From the NCBI RefSeq assembly GCF_947507565.1, contig NC_089183.1:620001-684000 (forward strand): a stretch of 64,000 bases of DNA, in the 5' to 3' direction. The notes below the pieces were generated by a model that saw nothing but the letters and a program-made list of their open reading frames with translations, was not told where the DNA came from and did not search any database. The stretch is from Oscarella lobularis (lineage: Eukaryota; Porifera; Homoscleromorpha; Homosclerophorida; Oscarellidae). The stretch's first letter is position 1; each line of letters opens with the position of its first letter. The position numbers and the translations under genes are program-made. Positions 52,187-62,483 of the stretch are shown one piece after another.

Positions 52187-55100
52187 TCATGGGTTTCTGC
52201 TTTGACTCTTCGATACGAGTCCCCCGTTTAGATTGATTCTAGGCAGCACTGGCGTCGTCGTTTCGGACGCGGGTCGGTCCGACGAGAGTCGGCTCACTTG
52301 GACGTCTCGGTGCGCGACGAAATGTTCGTGGACCCATCGATAAGTCAAGTCGGCGCGCTCCTGTTTAATACTTCCCTGTTCCGACGGAGACGAGTTCGCT
52401 TGATGAGCTAAGATAGATAACGTCATGATGAGCCGAGTTTTAGTTTGAGAGGTATCCATCCCCCGCACACCTTTATGTTGAAAATAGCTGATTCTTTCTC
52501 CCCTGCCTTTGTGCGTTCGCCTCACGTCGGTCCTATCCCTCGCCGAATCGTTTAGCTTTCGGAACAAGGCCAATCGGGTCTTGGGATCTAACGAACGCGC
52601 TCAAAATTCGTCTTTTTTTTCTTCAAAAACGACGACACCTTGCAGTTTTTTGTGCATTCGTACTCCCTGCTTTAGTCGTCGAGCCCGTTTCAACATCAGA
52701 TCAGCCGTATCGGCATTTTTAAAACCCCTAGGAACATTGCATTCACGTTTAGCGTATGCGAAATCCCTTCCCCAGTCAGACAGACACAACGAGAATTAGT
52801 CAGATTTCAAAAGAAACCACCAGCAGACCCCCCTCTTGAAAAAACGAACACCTCTATTGACCAATCTCTGAGAGTGCGGTTTTTAATGCATTTTAGTGAC
52901 AGGAGTTCAAAGGTTATCACCAAGCGAGGTTCTAGGTACTGTACCACCTGACATTCCATCTCGCGAGACGGCCACCTGTGTATTGCGGTTAGCAATGGAC
53001 AACTAGTTATGCGCGAAAACAACCACCAGAGGAGCTAAACGATCAGAAATAACCGGGGAGTAGGGGGGCCACGCAGAGTGGGCTCCGCGGTTTCGCTCGC
53101 AGAGATATCCTCGTTGTAGCGGTCTCCGAAAAAAAGGGGGTCCCACGCAACGACGCATACCATGGGTTTGCCCCCTTCGACGCCTGTTTGACCAGCTTTT
53201 GCTCTTCCTGTATTATTCGCCCACTGAGTGGCCGCCGAACGGCGTCTAGATTTAAACCCGAGACGGTCTCCTTAGTCGGCGTATTTGTTCGACTCGAAGA
53301 CTTCCAGGCAACAATTGGCCTGGAAGGAAAATCGCCTCTGGGCATCTAAAACGAGGTAGTGTTGAGGCAACCTTAACAACTGCTAAACGAGTATCTCGAA
53401 GTTACGCCAGGGGGGCGAATAATGCAATGCGAAAATTTTGCCCCGCCAACAAAAAGTTAGGCAAAGATAAATAGTAAGAAATTTTGCCCGTGAGGAGGAA
53501 AGTACTGTCTTACCGTAGTTCCACCTATAGACGGTGGCGAAGACGAACGACGCTCAATAGGAGCAAGTGGAGGACCACTAGAGAACAAAACTAGATGCAG
53601 GCATTGTAGAGGCTCTTTGGCTCACGTCGATGGGAGTTGTGGGGTTGCAGGGGGACCCCAGCCAACGTCGAGTATTCCCTATAGAGAGAGACCCTTGTTT
53701 GTTTGCTTACGGAGGCGTTTTGCGCGCTGCCCGTACCTCGTCCAAATTGAAGCTACCTAGGTCGATTTCCTGATCGTAGTCGAAATCGTCGTCGGGATCG
53801 TTGTCGTCGAAACGGGCTTCCAATAAGGCGTTGTCGAGGCGTTTGCGTAGCAGGTAACCGCGAAAATTGGCCTTATGGAGAAGAACGTTTGAAGGGCTCT
53901 TAATCCCTCTGAGTTATAGGTCCCATCGCGCCCGTTAGACGAGACCTCCGCGCGCGCCTCGCCCACCGTACCTGGAGTCTCGTCGCTGCTTCGTAGCGAC
54001 GCCTCTCGCGCTCCGCGCGTCGGTGCAGCCACGGAAGCCACTGCCACAGCGTCGAACGCGTAACGAATCCTCGCCAAGCGGCTTGAATTCGAACGGCAGC
54101 GATGCACTGAAAGAAAAGTGTGTCTCAACGGGAAACGCGATTGTTATTTCCTACTTCTGGTCGTTCCCTTTCGCGTCGAAGTCTTTCTTCCTCTTCTCGC
54201 TTTCGTCTTTCCTCTTCGAGTCGTTCTCTCTCCAACGCTTCGAGTCTCAGTCTCTCCTTTCGAATCCTTTCCTCTTCCAATCTCTTTCGTTCTTCTTCCT
54301 CGCGTTTCCGTCTCTCCTCTTCCAATCTCTTTTGCTCCTCTGCCTCGCGTCTCAGTCTCTCTCTCTCCTGTCTTTCCCGCTCTTCAATCATCTCGCGTCG
54401 CCTTCGTTCCTCTTCCTCTCGTCGCATCCGTTCTTTCGCCTCCTCTTCCCTTCGCCTCCGCTCCCTTTCCGCCTCCTCCTCCCGTCGCTTCAACTCCAAG
54501 CGAAGTCGTTCCTCTTCCTCGCGTCGTAGTCTTTCTTTTTCTAATCGCTCCCTCTCTCTTTGCTCTTCCTCTTCTATTCGCTTTCGTCGGAGCCGTTCCT
54601 CCTCGATTCGTCGTCGCTCTTCTTCCTCGCGTCGTTTTTTCTCTTCGATTCGTCGCTTTTCCTCCTCCGCTTCGCGTCGTTTTCTTTCTCGCTCTTCTTC
54701 TTCGCGTCTAATTCTTCGTCTCTTCTGATCGAGCAGAGGACGCATAAGCCTTCGGATGCTAGAGAACCAGTGACTCTATACAGGCTCAATGTTCAATATC
54801 TAACGTACCTGAAACCTCGGTACATCTTTTGAATTACTACAGCGGCTTTGGACCGTTTCTCCATCACGTTCTTCTCCTCAAACTCCTACAATCGCAGAAA
54901 AAGCCATTTATATAATAATCCTTTACTGATTAATTATCTGAGATTTAAATTTAGGAGTGGATCATCACCTTTAGCTCGTTCAGCTCTATCCTTCTAATTT
55001 CTTCTTCTTGAACAAACTGAGCCATTTCGATCTGCAAAACATCTTCACACAACAGTCAGCAATAGCCAACGGGATTATATATACTTCATGCTGTGCTTGC

Positions 55101-55852
55101 TCTTCTTGCATAGCCATCTTCTCTCTTTCCAATTCCGCTTGCAATTGCTCCATAGCAGCCTACAACACAGGACGCATAGAATATTTTCCCTCCCCTCTCC
55201 CATTTCCCACCTTATGCTCCCTATCGAGGCGTTCCCTCTCCGCAACCAATTCTCTCTCCCTACTCAAACGCTCTTCCTCTCGCTGACGCTCGGCCTCGAT
55301 CCACTCTCTCCTCTCCCTTTCCATCCTCTCCTTTCTCTTTTCCTCGTCGATCCGGAATTTCTCCTTCAACGATTCCAATTGCCGTTTCGTCTCCTCGTCG
55401 TCATTCTCTTCGTCGTCGTCGCCGTCGTCGGTCGCCGCCGCCGCCGCGTCGCCGTTCTTCACGCTTGTTGAGGCTGCAACGGCGTTTTTGCTCAGAGCGT
55501 CGTCGCTCTGTTTCAAAACGTCGTCACAGTCGCGCATTAGTTCCGCTTGCGAGTTGTCGAAGTGTCCAACGAGGTGTTTCAAATAGAAATCGACCGATTC
55601 CATTAGTTCGACGTCGCGTAGCGACGAATCGTCATTCTAGGAAGAAGACGTCTGTCTAATACGCAACCCAGGGTCGCGTTTTCTGGTTGCTTTTACGTCT
55701 GGAGCGGGACGAGACTTCTCCAACATTCGCGCGAAGTCTTCTGACGTCAGACTCGATATTGTCCACGGAGTGGGATCCTCCTTGACGTCATTCTCCGACA
55801 ATTCGGCTAGCTGACGCTGGATTTCTTCCTCGATGTCGTCGTCGTCCTGCAT
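52187..55852 (-). CDS. LRRIQ1-like coiled-coil and IQ-motif protein lacking LRRs
   Basis: Fourteen minus-strand exons: 55697-55852, 55211-55636, 55085-55159, 54969-55031, 54809-54885, 54155-54758, 53972-54106, 53737-53871, 53626-53678, 53514-53577, 53161-53345, 52639-52727, 52471-52587 and 52187-52407; 799 aa. It starts MQDDDDIEEEIQRQLAEL, then coiled coil, IQ motif 1 (AAVVIQKMYRGF), about 190 residues of Arg/Glu coiled coil, IQ 2 (AAVRIQAAWRGF), IQ 3 (LQANFRGYLLRKRL) with an acidic DDDFDYDQEIDL, PWGFKNADTADLMLKRA, TRLALFRK and LTYRWVHEHF. These C-terminal blocks follow LRRIQ1 in order, but the central LRR domain of that family is missing. IQ motifs bind calmodulin. Its 3' end converges on ZNF143. 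Confidence 0.85.
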
Positions 55853-56022
55853 CTATCACTACATTGTCGTCCGAAGTTGAACGTTATATTTTCAACTTCC
55901 CGTATAACAGGCACTGTACACACGTCACAGAGCAAATGCACAACTTTCAGTTGAAAAGTAAAACATTTCATGCACATGGAACAAAAAAATAAAATTCGGA
56001 GAAAGAAAGAAGGGAAAAAATG

Positions 56023-56068
56023 TGCCGTGACCCGGGATTGAACCAGGGACCTTCAGATTCCCTCCGGG

Positions 56069-56100
<32 letters not shown>

Positions 56101-56105
56101 ACGGC
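56023..56105 (-). tRNA. tRNA-Phe (GAA) with a 10-nt intron
   Basis: 83 nt on the minus strand. Acceptor stem GCCGTGA/TCACGGC with discriminator A; D arm GCTC...GAGC; anticodon stem TCAGA/TCTGA; loop CTGAAG-A with anticodon GAA; five-base variable loop AGGTC; T arm CCTGG-TTCAATC-CCGGG with one G-T pair. The anticodon loop is 17 nt; removing CCCGGAGGGA after position 37 restores the normal seven, so the mature length is 73. The B box GGTTCAATCCC is normal. No CCA is encoded, as expected in eukaryotes. Confidence 0.93.
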
Positions 56106-56388
56106 ACCTGAGAAGGACAGCCGAATACTGTCTACTTCAATAAAAGAAGTCTGCACGAGATCCTTTGTTTTGCGCCTGCGCCTCTCTCACATCGCCATTT
56201 TCCTCGCCGACGCCGCATCGCGCTACAACGCTTCTTTCCTAATTCACCTCTCGTTCGTCGCTTTGTCTAGAACTCCTCGGGCGCGATTCATGCGTGACAT
56301 TTTGCTACGACGTGGAGATACGAAAAGGCTACACAAGTGCAACAACAATTATGCAACAGCAGCGTCAAACTAGCAATCCAGACGACGT

Positions 56389-58526
56389 CTACAATCTGTC
56401 AACTTCCTCTACCGTCTCCGTTTTGGTCGAACTGAGCTTCCGAAACTGAACGGCGAAAAATCCATCTTTGGACTTCATGCTCTTACGATACTCGAGAGCC
56501 AAATCGAAGTGCGGAAGATGCTCCGCGAGATCAATCAGAATCTCGTATTCTCCGTAGTGAAGCGTCTGACGAGGAACGTTGGTGCCAGGCAAGTCGTACA
56601 GCTTCGGCTTATCGATCTTTCCCTTGATTGCACAGATGTTTTTTCTCGGATCGAATTGCACGGTTGGACTGGCGTGCTTCGCCTCCATGAGTATCGTTAT
56701 GCTGTCAGGCCCATTCAGGATGTCGTAATTCTAAAAAAATTTATCTTATTTAGCTCTGACGTCCAAATTTCTTAGACCTACAAATGGAAGAGGTGGAGGT
56801 GGAACTTCCACGTTCTTCGCCAATCCTTCGTATCTAAACACAACTAGTGTGAAGTCGTTTTTCCCCCCCTGTGTTCATTAGTTAGTTCGTTTACAGGCCT
56901 GGACTTAGAACAGTTGGTTTTGCTTCCGGATCTTTCAAGCAGTTCTTTGGCCAACCGCACGTCGAGGAGATGTAGAAGTTGCTACCTCTTTTCACCAAGT
57001 CGACCTTCGGCGGATTGTCGAAGTAAGCCGGTAGAAGCTCATTGGCCTTTTTGACGATATGAGAAACCGGTTCGACTTCGCTTTCACTCGTCTGTCCCTG
57101 TATCCATTGGTAGATCATTTTGAAGATGGCACCGTTGTGAGCTTTTGCCTTTCCCGATTCGGTTAGAGGACTTCAGAAGCATTAGATAGTTGATGGACCG
57201 TACTACAAGTAGTGAACATTGCTATTCTTACCTGAGGCTAGGTTTTTCTGGCTCTCTGACGACGAACACGTGCCTCATACCTACCTTACTGCCAGGAATC
57301 ATGTTGGTGTAAAAGAACCTATAGCGGTGTGTACATTGATAAATTACTGCAATTTGACGCATTACCTTTGCTTAAGTCCTCCACGTTGGGTGCTGTGGTA
57401 GTCGTTCCAATGTCCTTGCCTTTTATACGTTTCGACGACTTGGTCTTGAAACCGCTTCTGTCCCTCGTCCACAGAGGAACTGAGAGGGAAATTGTGAATC
57501 ACGATGAGATCGTCGAACTTGTCGTGTACACTAATAGTCCTACGCAAAAATATATGCATCGTCCGTCAGCGTTTATTTATTTATTTATTTATTTATTTAT
57601 CTACTCTTTCGTATCCTTTCCCGTTGCCAAATCGGTCAGGTTATTTCGGTATCTTTGTTTGGCGAGACGAAGGTCTTCGAGGTACACCTGATCGCTCAAC
57701 GTCATGTCGGAGACGACGACGATTGTCACCGTCGAAAGAGCAATAGCGAGATGTTCGATGAAATGATCGACGCACTTCTTATGCTTTACGGCATTCCTGG
57801 ATATCACTAAAACGTTTGAGATGCTAAGACGGTTCTCTTCCTATATAAATATATATACCTTCAACGGGGGCGTCGAAGCCCGCTATGTCGACGAGAGTGA
57901 ACTTGGATAAACCTTCGTCCGCGCTCGTTTTCAGGCTGATTCCCTTTGTCCTATGCAGAGCGCTTTCCGGTAGCTTCGTTTTGGCGAGACGATTCAGAAC
58001 AAACGTTTTTCCTTTGTTGTACAAGCCTATACAGAGAAGAGCGCGTCTCATGAGGGCACGGCATAGACTGACTGACCTCTTACCTAGTACAGCAATGAAC
58101 ATTGTTCTCAAGCGATTTCCTGAAATTTGTTCGGCCGTTCTCTGTTTCGCGGGAACTGTTATTCGTCCCGTGCATATGTCGTAAGCAACTGCTGCAGCTC
58201 CTCTCAATTGATCTATGTTTATGTCGGCTCGTTCGCTGCTTGAGCTGCGAAATTTGAATGTTTTCATTGCTGGAAAGAGGACGGGCCATCCGAGCCCAGC
58301 CGTATCGGTAGTCTCTGTGTAAGATCTTTGGTATATATTCTATATTCTATTCTACGCAGCCATGCATACGATCGTTCTCTTTGTTTTTGACGTCATTGTT
58401 TGCTTCGGCGGCGTAATCAATTGGTGCCGGCAGTTCGTCAATTGAGTCGAGCGGGTCAGAACTACTGCCCGACAGCTGCCAGAAGGTTTCTATTTCCAAG
58501 ACGATGTCGTACTCGTGAACGTCCAT
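56389..58526 (-). CDS. GBP/dynamin-like GTPase of unknown subfamily
   Basis: Nine exons from the ATG at 58526: 58370-58526, 58084-58314, 57859-58026, 57605-57806, 57366-57539, 57232-57318, 56895-57170, 56782-56833 and 56389-56730; 562 aa in one frame. The G domain is split by introns: G1 in FIAVLGLYNKGKTFVLNRL, G2 Thr in LHRTKGISL, G3 in FTLVDIAGFD, and a G4 candidate in LIVIHNFP where N/TKxD is expected. The G1 layout recalls GB1/RHD3 and other dynamin-superfamily GTPases. The C-terminal half (WIQGQTSESEVEPV, PPPPLPFNYDILNG, KLYDLPGTNVPRQTLHYGEYE) is unfamiliar. An open frame continues upstream of the ATG to an AG at 58534, so more 5' exons may exist. Confidence 0.75.
57571..57600. repeat. 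TTTA microsatellite in a GTPase intron
   Basis: About seven TTTA units inside the 65-nt intron between 57540 and 57604. Length polymorphism here would change intron size only. Confidence 0.9.
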
Positions 58527-58533
58527 GGGCTGC

Positions 58534-59150
58534 CTATAAGAGATGAATTATTGTACCTAATGAAGGATTCTAAATGTCCGCTCATCCATGCGCATTGGGG
58601 GTGTTAGAGGACGCGTGTTCGATTCTTACACCTTGGTATGGCGTTGAGTTCAGTAAAAGGAAAATATATATATACAGCGTATTGTTAGAGGAAAGCAAAC
58701 TCGTACGAACTCCTGTCGTATATAGAGAGGCTCAAGGGTTGGAAATTCGCGAAAAGAACTGACCTCCAACGCTCACGCAAAAACCAAGAACCTGATCAGA
58801 ACCGCAGAAACGTCGACCTAGGAGAGAACAATGCCGTGAGAAACTATTGGTATTAACAGTAAGAGTTTTCATGAGGTCGTGAGACGACTCTATGCAAGGA
58901 TCCCTGAGACTCACGGCAAATCCGTGGGAGTTGACATATTTTTAATTCTGCTACAGGGAACTGAGGGGGAGGAAGTCCTAGAAGAGGACAAGTCGTACCT
59001 GTGAAATTGTCTACCTGTAAATGATGAGGGGCGGGACTTCTCTCTTCCACGCTGGTGTCTAGTGAGCTAATTATTGAACCGATATTTCTAGTTTGCTTTC
59101 GGCTGGAAACCTGCACGCCTATTCCACAGTCCTTGTCTTTCATGATCAGC
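58534..59150 (-). other. Probable upstream exons or 5' UTR of the GTPase gene
   Basis: Protein-like open segments on the minus strand include 58990-59143 (MKDKDCGIGVQVSSRKQTRN, ending near a GT in TTACAG|GTAGAC) and about 58780-58914 (DPCIESSHDLMKTL...FCGSDQVLGFC). I could not join them in a single frame to the exon at 58533, so they are noted only as candidates. Confidence 0.3.
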
Positions 59151-59446
59151 TTCTAGTCTACTAGCGTGTGTTAGAGACACGTGTCTCTGAGTCGAGGAAT
59201 TTTGCTAAGGAAAAAAAGGGCATACAATTTTCTAGATCCGCCTATAGTTCTCCTCGTGCCTTTCGTCAAGCTATAGGTGGCTCTTTCTAGCTGCTCAATC
59301 ACATATTCTCAAACGCACAGCAAACCAACGCAGTACACATCAACAAAAAACGCTCCTTTAGAGACGCACAAGCATGCACATTACAAGACAGACAGATAGC
59401 CAGCCAGCACGCAATAAGATGTCACACTGATGAGTCGACATCAATA

Positions 59447-60322
59447 TCACGGGAGGATAACGATTTCAAAAAATCCTGGACCGCTAGCCAGGGGTGTGGA
59501 ATCTCCCTCGGGAGGCAGAGGATTAATATTCATTTCCATTTCACTTTCGTTTTTGACGCACATGAATTTGAGATAGACAGGTGCAAAAAGCGCGTATGAA
59601 CCAGGTTCGTCGGTCTCCATTATTGCAAACGAAGTCCCTTTCTGTGTAAAAAGTCACGCCTGTAATTTAATAGGCAGCGCAAATTTCTGAGCTTACTTCG
59701 TCTGAATCGAGAGTGTCATCTGGATTTCCCCTCACATTAAACGAAGGGAATGGTACGCTTTGAAAGATGAATACGTTGTCGCCAGTTTTCAAAACCTTAA
59801 AATGGGCTACACGGCGGCAGTTTGTTAATTGATTAATTATTGATGTGATTTTTCTTGTGCTAATCGCAATCTCACTTGTCTCGTCATGAGGCTTTGGTAC
59901 AACAAGAATGACCTTCCCGTTGGGCTGAACACTTAACGCCTTGCCATTCATTTTGGAAACAAATTGACTCTTTTTCATGTTGAAGTCCTGTTCTGAACGA
60001 ACAAATTTCTTGACGGTTATCTGCAATCGATCAAGCGTTGTTTTAGCTATTTGTGAACTCGTATCACCGGACAAGGAAAACATACACTAGTAAACGTAGA
60101 GGTTTGTGCTTTTTCTCCCGCCTTCTTTGGCGGAAGAATTTGCCCACTTTCGCTGACACCGATGTACTCTCCACGATGTATATCGCTCTCAAATCTCACA
60201 TCCGGAGAAGCTAGCTTCACATTAAAGTAACAATTCGGGTCTCCTATAGGAGTTCCTGCCTATAATGATTTAATATATTTAAATGCGTATTGATCGATTG
60301 TTCGTACGAGCGGGGCCATACA
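59447..60322 (-). CDS. Beta-trefoil-like protein, possibly FGF/IL-1 related; 5' end unresolved
   Basis: Four phase-0 exons read together: up to 60322 (start unresolved, acceptor near 60369-60380), 60086-60259, 59697-60020 and 59447-59641 (stop TGA at 59447-59449). Repeating units of the beta-trefoil kind are visible: SGSYLKIDSNQLQT, RGEYIGVSESGQI, NGKALSVQPNGKVILVVPKP, NVFIFQSVPFPSF, SYALFAPVYLKFMCV. The first two and the NGKAL...PKP unit are spaced roughly as strand pairs of FGF cores. No signal peptide was found because the first exon is missing from the model. Alternatives are fascin, ricin-type or IL-1-type trefoils. Confidence 0.55.
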
Positions 60323-60925
60323 GTCTGTAGCTGATTGGAATCAATTTTGAGGTACGATCCACTGACAGAGAGCTGCCCAGTGGACAAAAAAGTTCAAATC
60401 TTATGTCCGCCGTACGGCAGTGCGCGGGACTCCTTACAAGATGTCGGGTCTGTTCCATTTCCCTTCACAGTGCCTGGACTTTCCCAAGCAAGGTATCTTT
60501 TGGTATCTTTTGGCTGCAGTTTTGGCAGCAGTTTGTAGATGCCACTCGGAAGGACGACGGGCGGAAGGACGACCCCGTCGTCCTATCAAGTGTTTAGCGT
60601 CTCGGAAGCCGTACTAAAAGAACGCGCGCGAACGTACGTACCGTCGTCGGCTTGACAGGCCCGCTTGTCTGCATGCATGGACCGGCATCACATAGATATC
60701 AGCAGGAAATCACGACTCTGAATGCTAGACGGCATTCTTACCGACTTACTTGCTTCCATGCCAGCGAGGATAGCATTGTTGATTTATGCACCGTATGGTA
60801 AATTGCAACGGACTGCGCACGACAGAATAATTGGTAAAGGCCGCCGCCAAACGACTCGCCACACGCAGGTAGCTTATCTCATGAGGTCCGTTGACCTTTA
60901 TTTTATAGAGTGTAGTACTGCAGTA
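60323..60925. other. Unassigned stretch upstream of the trefoil gene
   Basis: It probably holds the missing 5' exon(s) of the trefoil gene; a minus-strand candidate near 60440-60490 reads PGTVKGNGTDPTS before a GTAAGG donor but its phase does not fit. A near-tandem TTTTGGTATC/TTTTGGCTGC word lies at 60497-60530. Confidence 0.35.
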
Positions 60926-61628
60926 ATCTTATTTAGCTCTGACGTCCGAATTTTTTTAAACCTACAAATGGAAGAGGTGGAGGTGGAGCTTCCACGTTCT
61001 TCGCCAATCCTTCGTATCTAAACAACTAGTGTGAAGTCGTTTTCCCCCCTGTGTGGCATTAGTTAGTTCGTTTACAGGCCTGGACTTAGAACATTTGGTT
61101 TTGCTTCCGGATCTTTCAAGCAGTTCTTTGGCCAACCGCACGTCGAGGAGATGTAGAAGTTGCTACCTCTTTTCACCAAGTCGACCTTCGGCGGATTGTC
61201 AAAGTAAGCCGGTAGAAGCTCATTGGCCTTTTTGACGATATGAGAAACCGGTTCGACTTCGCTTTCGCTCGTCTGTCCCTGTATTCATTGGTAGATCATT
61301 TTGAAGATGGCACCGTTGTGAGCTTTTGCCTTTCCCGATTCGGTTAGAGGACTTCAGAAGCATTAGATAGTTGATGAACCGTACTAGTAGTGAACATTGC
61401 TATTCTTACCTGAAGCTAGGTTTTTCTGGCTCTCTGACGACGAACACGTGCCTCATGCCTACCTTGCTGCCAGGAATCATGTTGGTGTAAAAGAACCTAC
61501 AGTGGTGTGTAAATTGATAAATTACTGCAATTTGACGCGTTACCTTTGCTTAAGTCCTCCACGTTGGGTGCTGTGGTAGTCGTTCCAATGTCCTTGCCTT
61601 TTATACGTTTCGACGACTTGGTCTTGAG
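60926..61628 (-). pseudogene. Broken copy of the GTPase gene middle exons
   Basis: Nearly identical to 56743-57450 including introns: it covers copies of the exons at 56782-56833, 56895-57170, 57232-57318 and part of 57366-57539. The Trp codon in the segment MIYQWIQG has become TGA (minus strand, 61285-61287), and both ends of the gene are missing. Few differences imply a young duplication. Confidence 0.92.
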
Positions 61629-62483
61629 AACGGCACCTTTTTCACTCAGCAACTGGACATGAAACATTCACAGTGAAATTCACGCAGTAATTATAAGGTT
61701 GATCTGGAACATTGTCAGAAAACGACCGAGTTCAGGTTCAAAGTTCAAATAGTTTACTGCATTATTTGGGCTGGAATTACATGCAAGCATGGAATTTAAG
61801 TGACGGCAATTTTCTGTAGCATAGCGTGGAGACTGAAGTCTACTGTAGCACTTGCACGTTCACCCGGCCTGGAGTTCGGAATTTGATGGGATTGTGGCGT
61901 CGGGGTCTACACAGCCATAGATATAATATATCTATGCACAGACAAACACTTCTGGTCTGGTCAGTGTCACAGGGACTCGACCGCGGGGGCTTCGCCCGCG
62001 CATGCTCTAGCTGGTGTTCGGGGAATCAACTTGGCTCACTGCCAGTACGTGCCTGTTCTCTCTTCTCTGTTGTGGGGCCAGCTCTCTGACAAGCTCTGAG
62101 AAGTCTTCCTGCTGACGCCAGAAACTCTTTGCTCTAAACTTTTCGTCTACGGTAAGAAGAGCACACCTTTCTTTGTTTCAAGACCTGCGTAGAGTTTGAT
62201 GCCCTTTGCTATATGTAGTATGATTTAGTTAGCAAAGTTCACGCACTTGGCAACCAAGTTGAGCTTTTGAATACCCTTCTTCCTTTTCCGACAGCATTTA
62301 TGACTCTTTATCTTGGCTTGTATAATTCTCACCCTAGCTACAGAATAACTTCTGGACTTCCCTGATTAAAAAGCGCTGCGTGCTAACTACTTCAAGTTGC
62401 ATTGTCTTGCCGCGTACATTGCTTCTTTATCGTACTGAAACTGAAATTTACCTTTACACTGTAGTGGTTCTGCGCATGCGTTG
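61629..62483. other. Intergenic, nothing recognised
   Basis: No exon chain or repeat identified. It contains the 5' flank of the ankyrin-repeat gene at its right end. Confidence 0.45.

Noticed and set aside
54118-54728. Plus-strand Ser/Leu/Phe-rich ORFs
   Set aside because: They mirror the Glu/Arg coiled coil of the LRRIQ1-like gene; low-complexity shadows with no independent signal.
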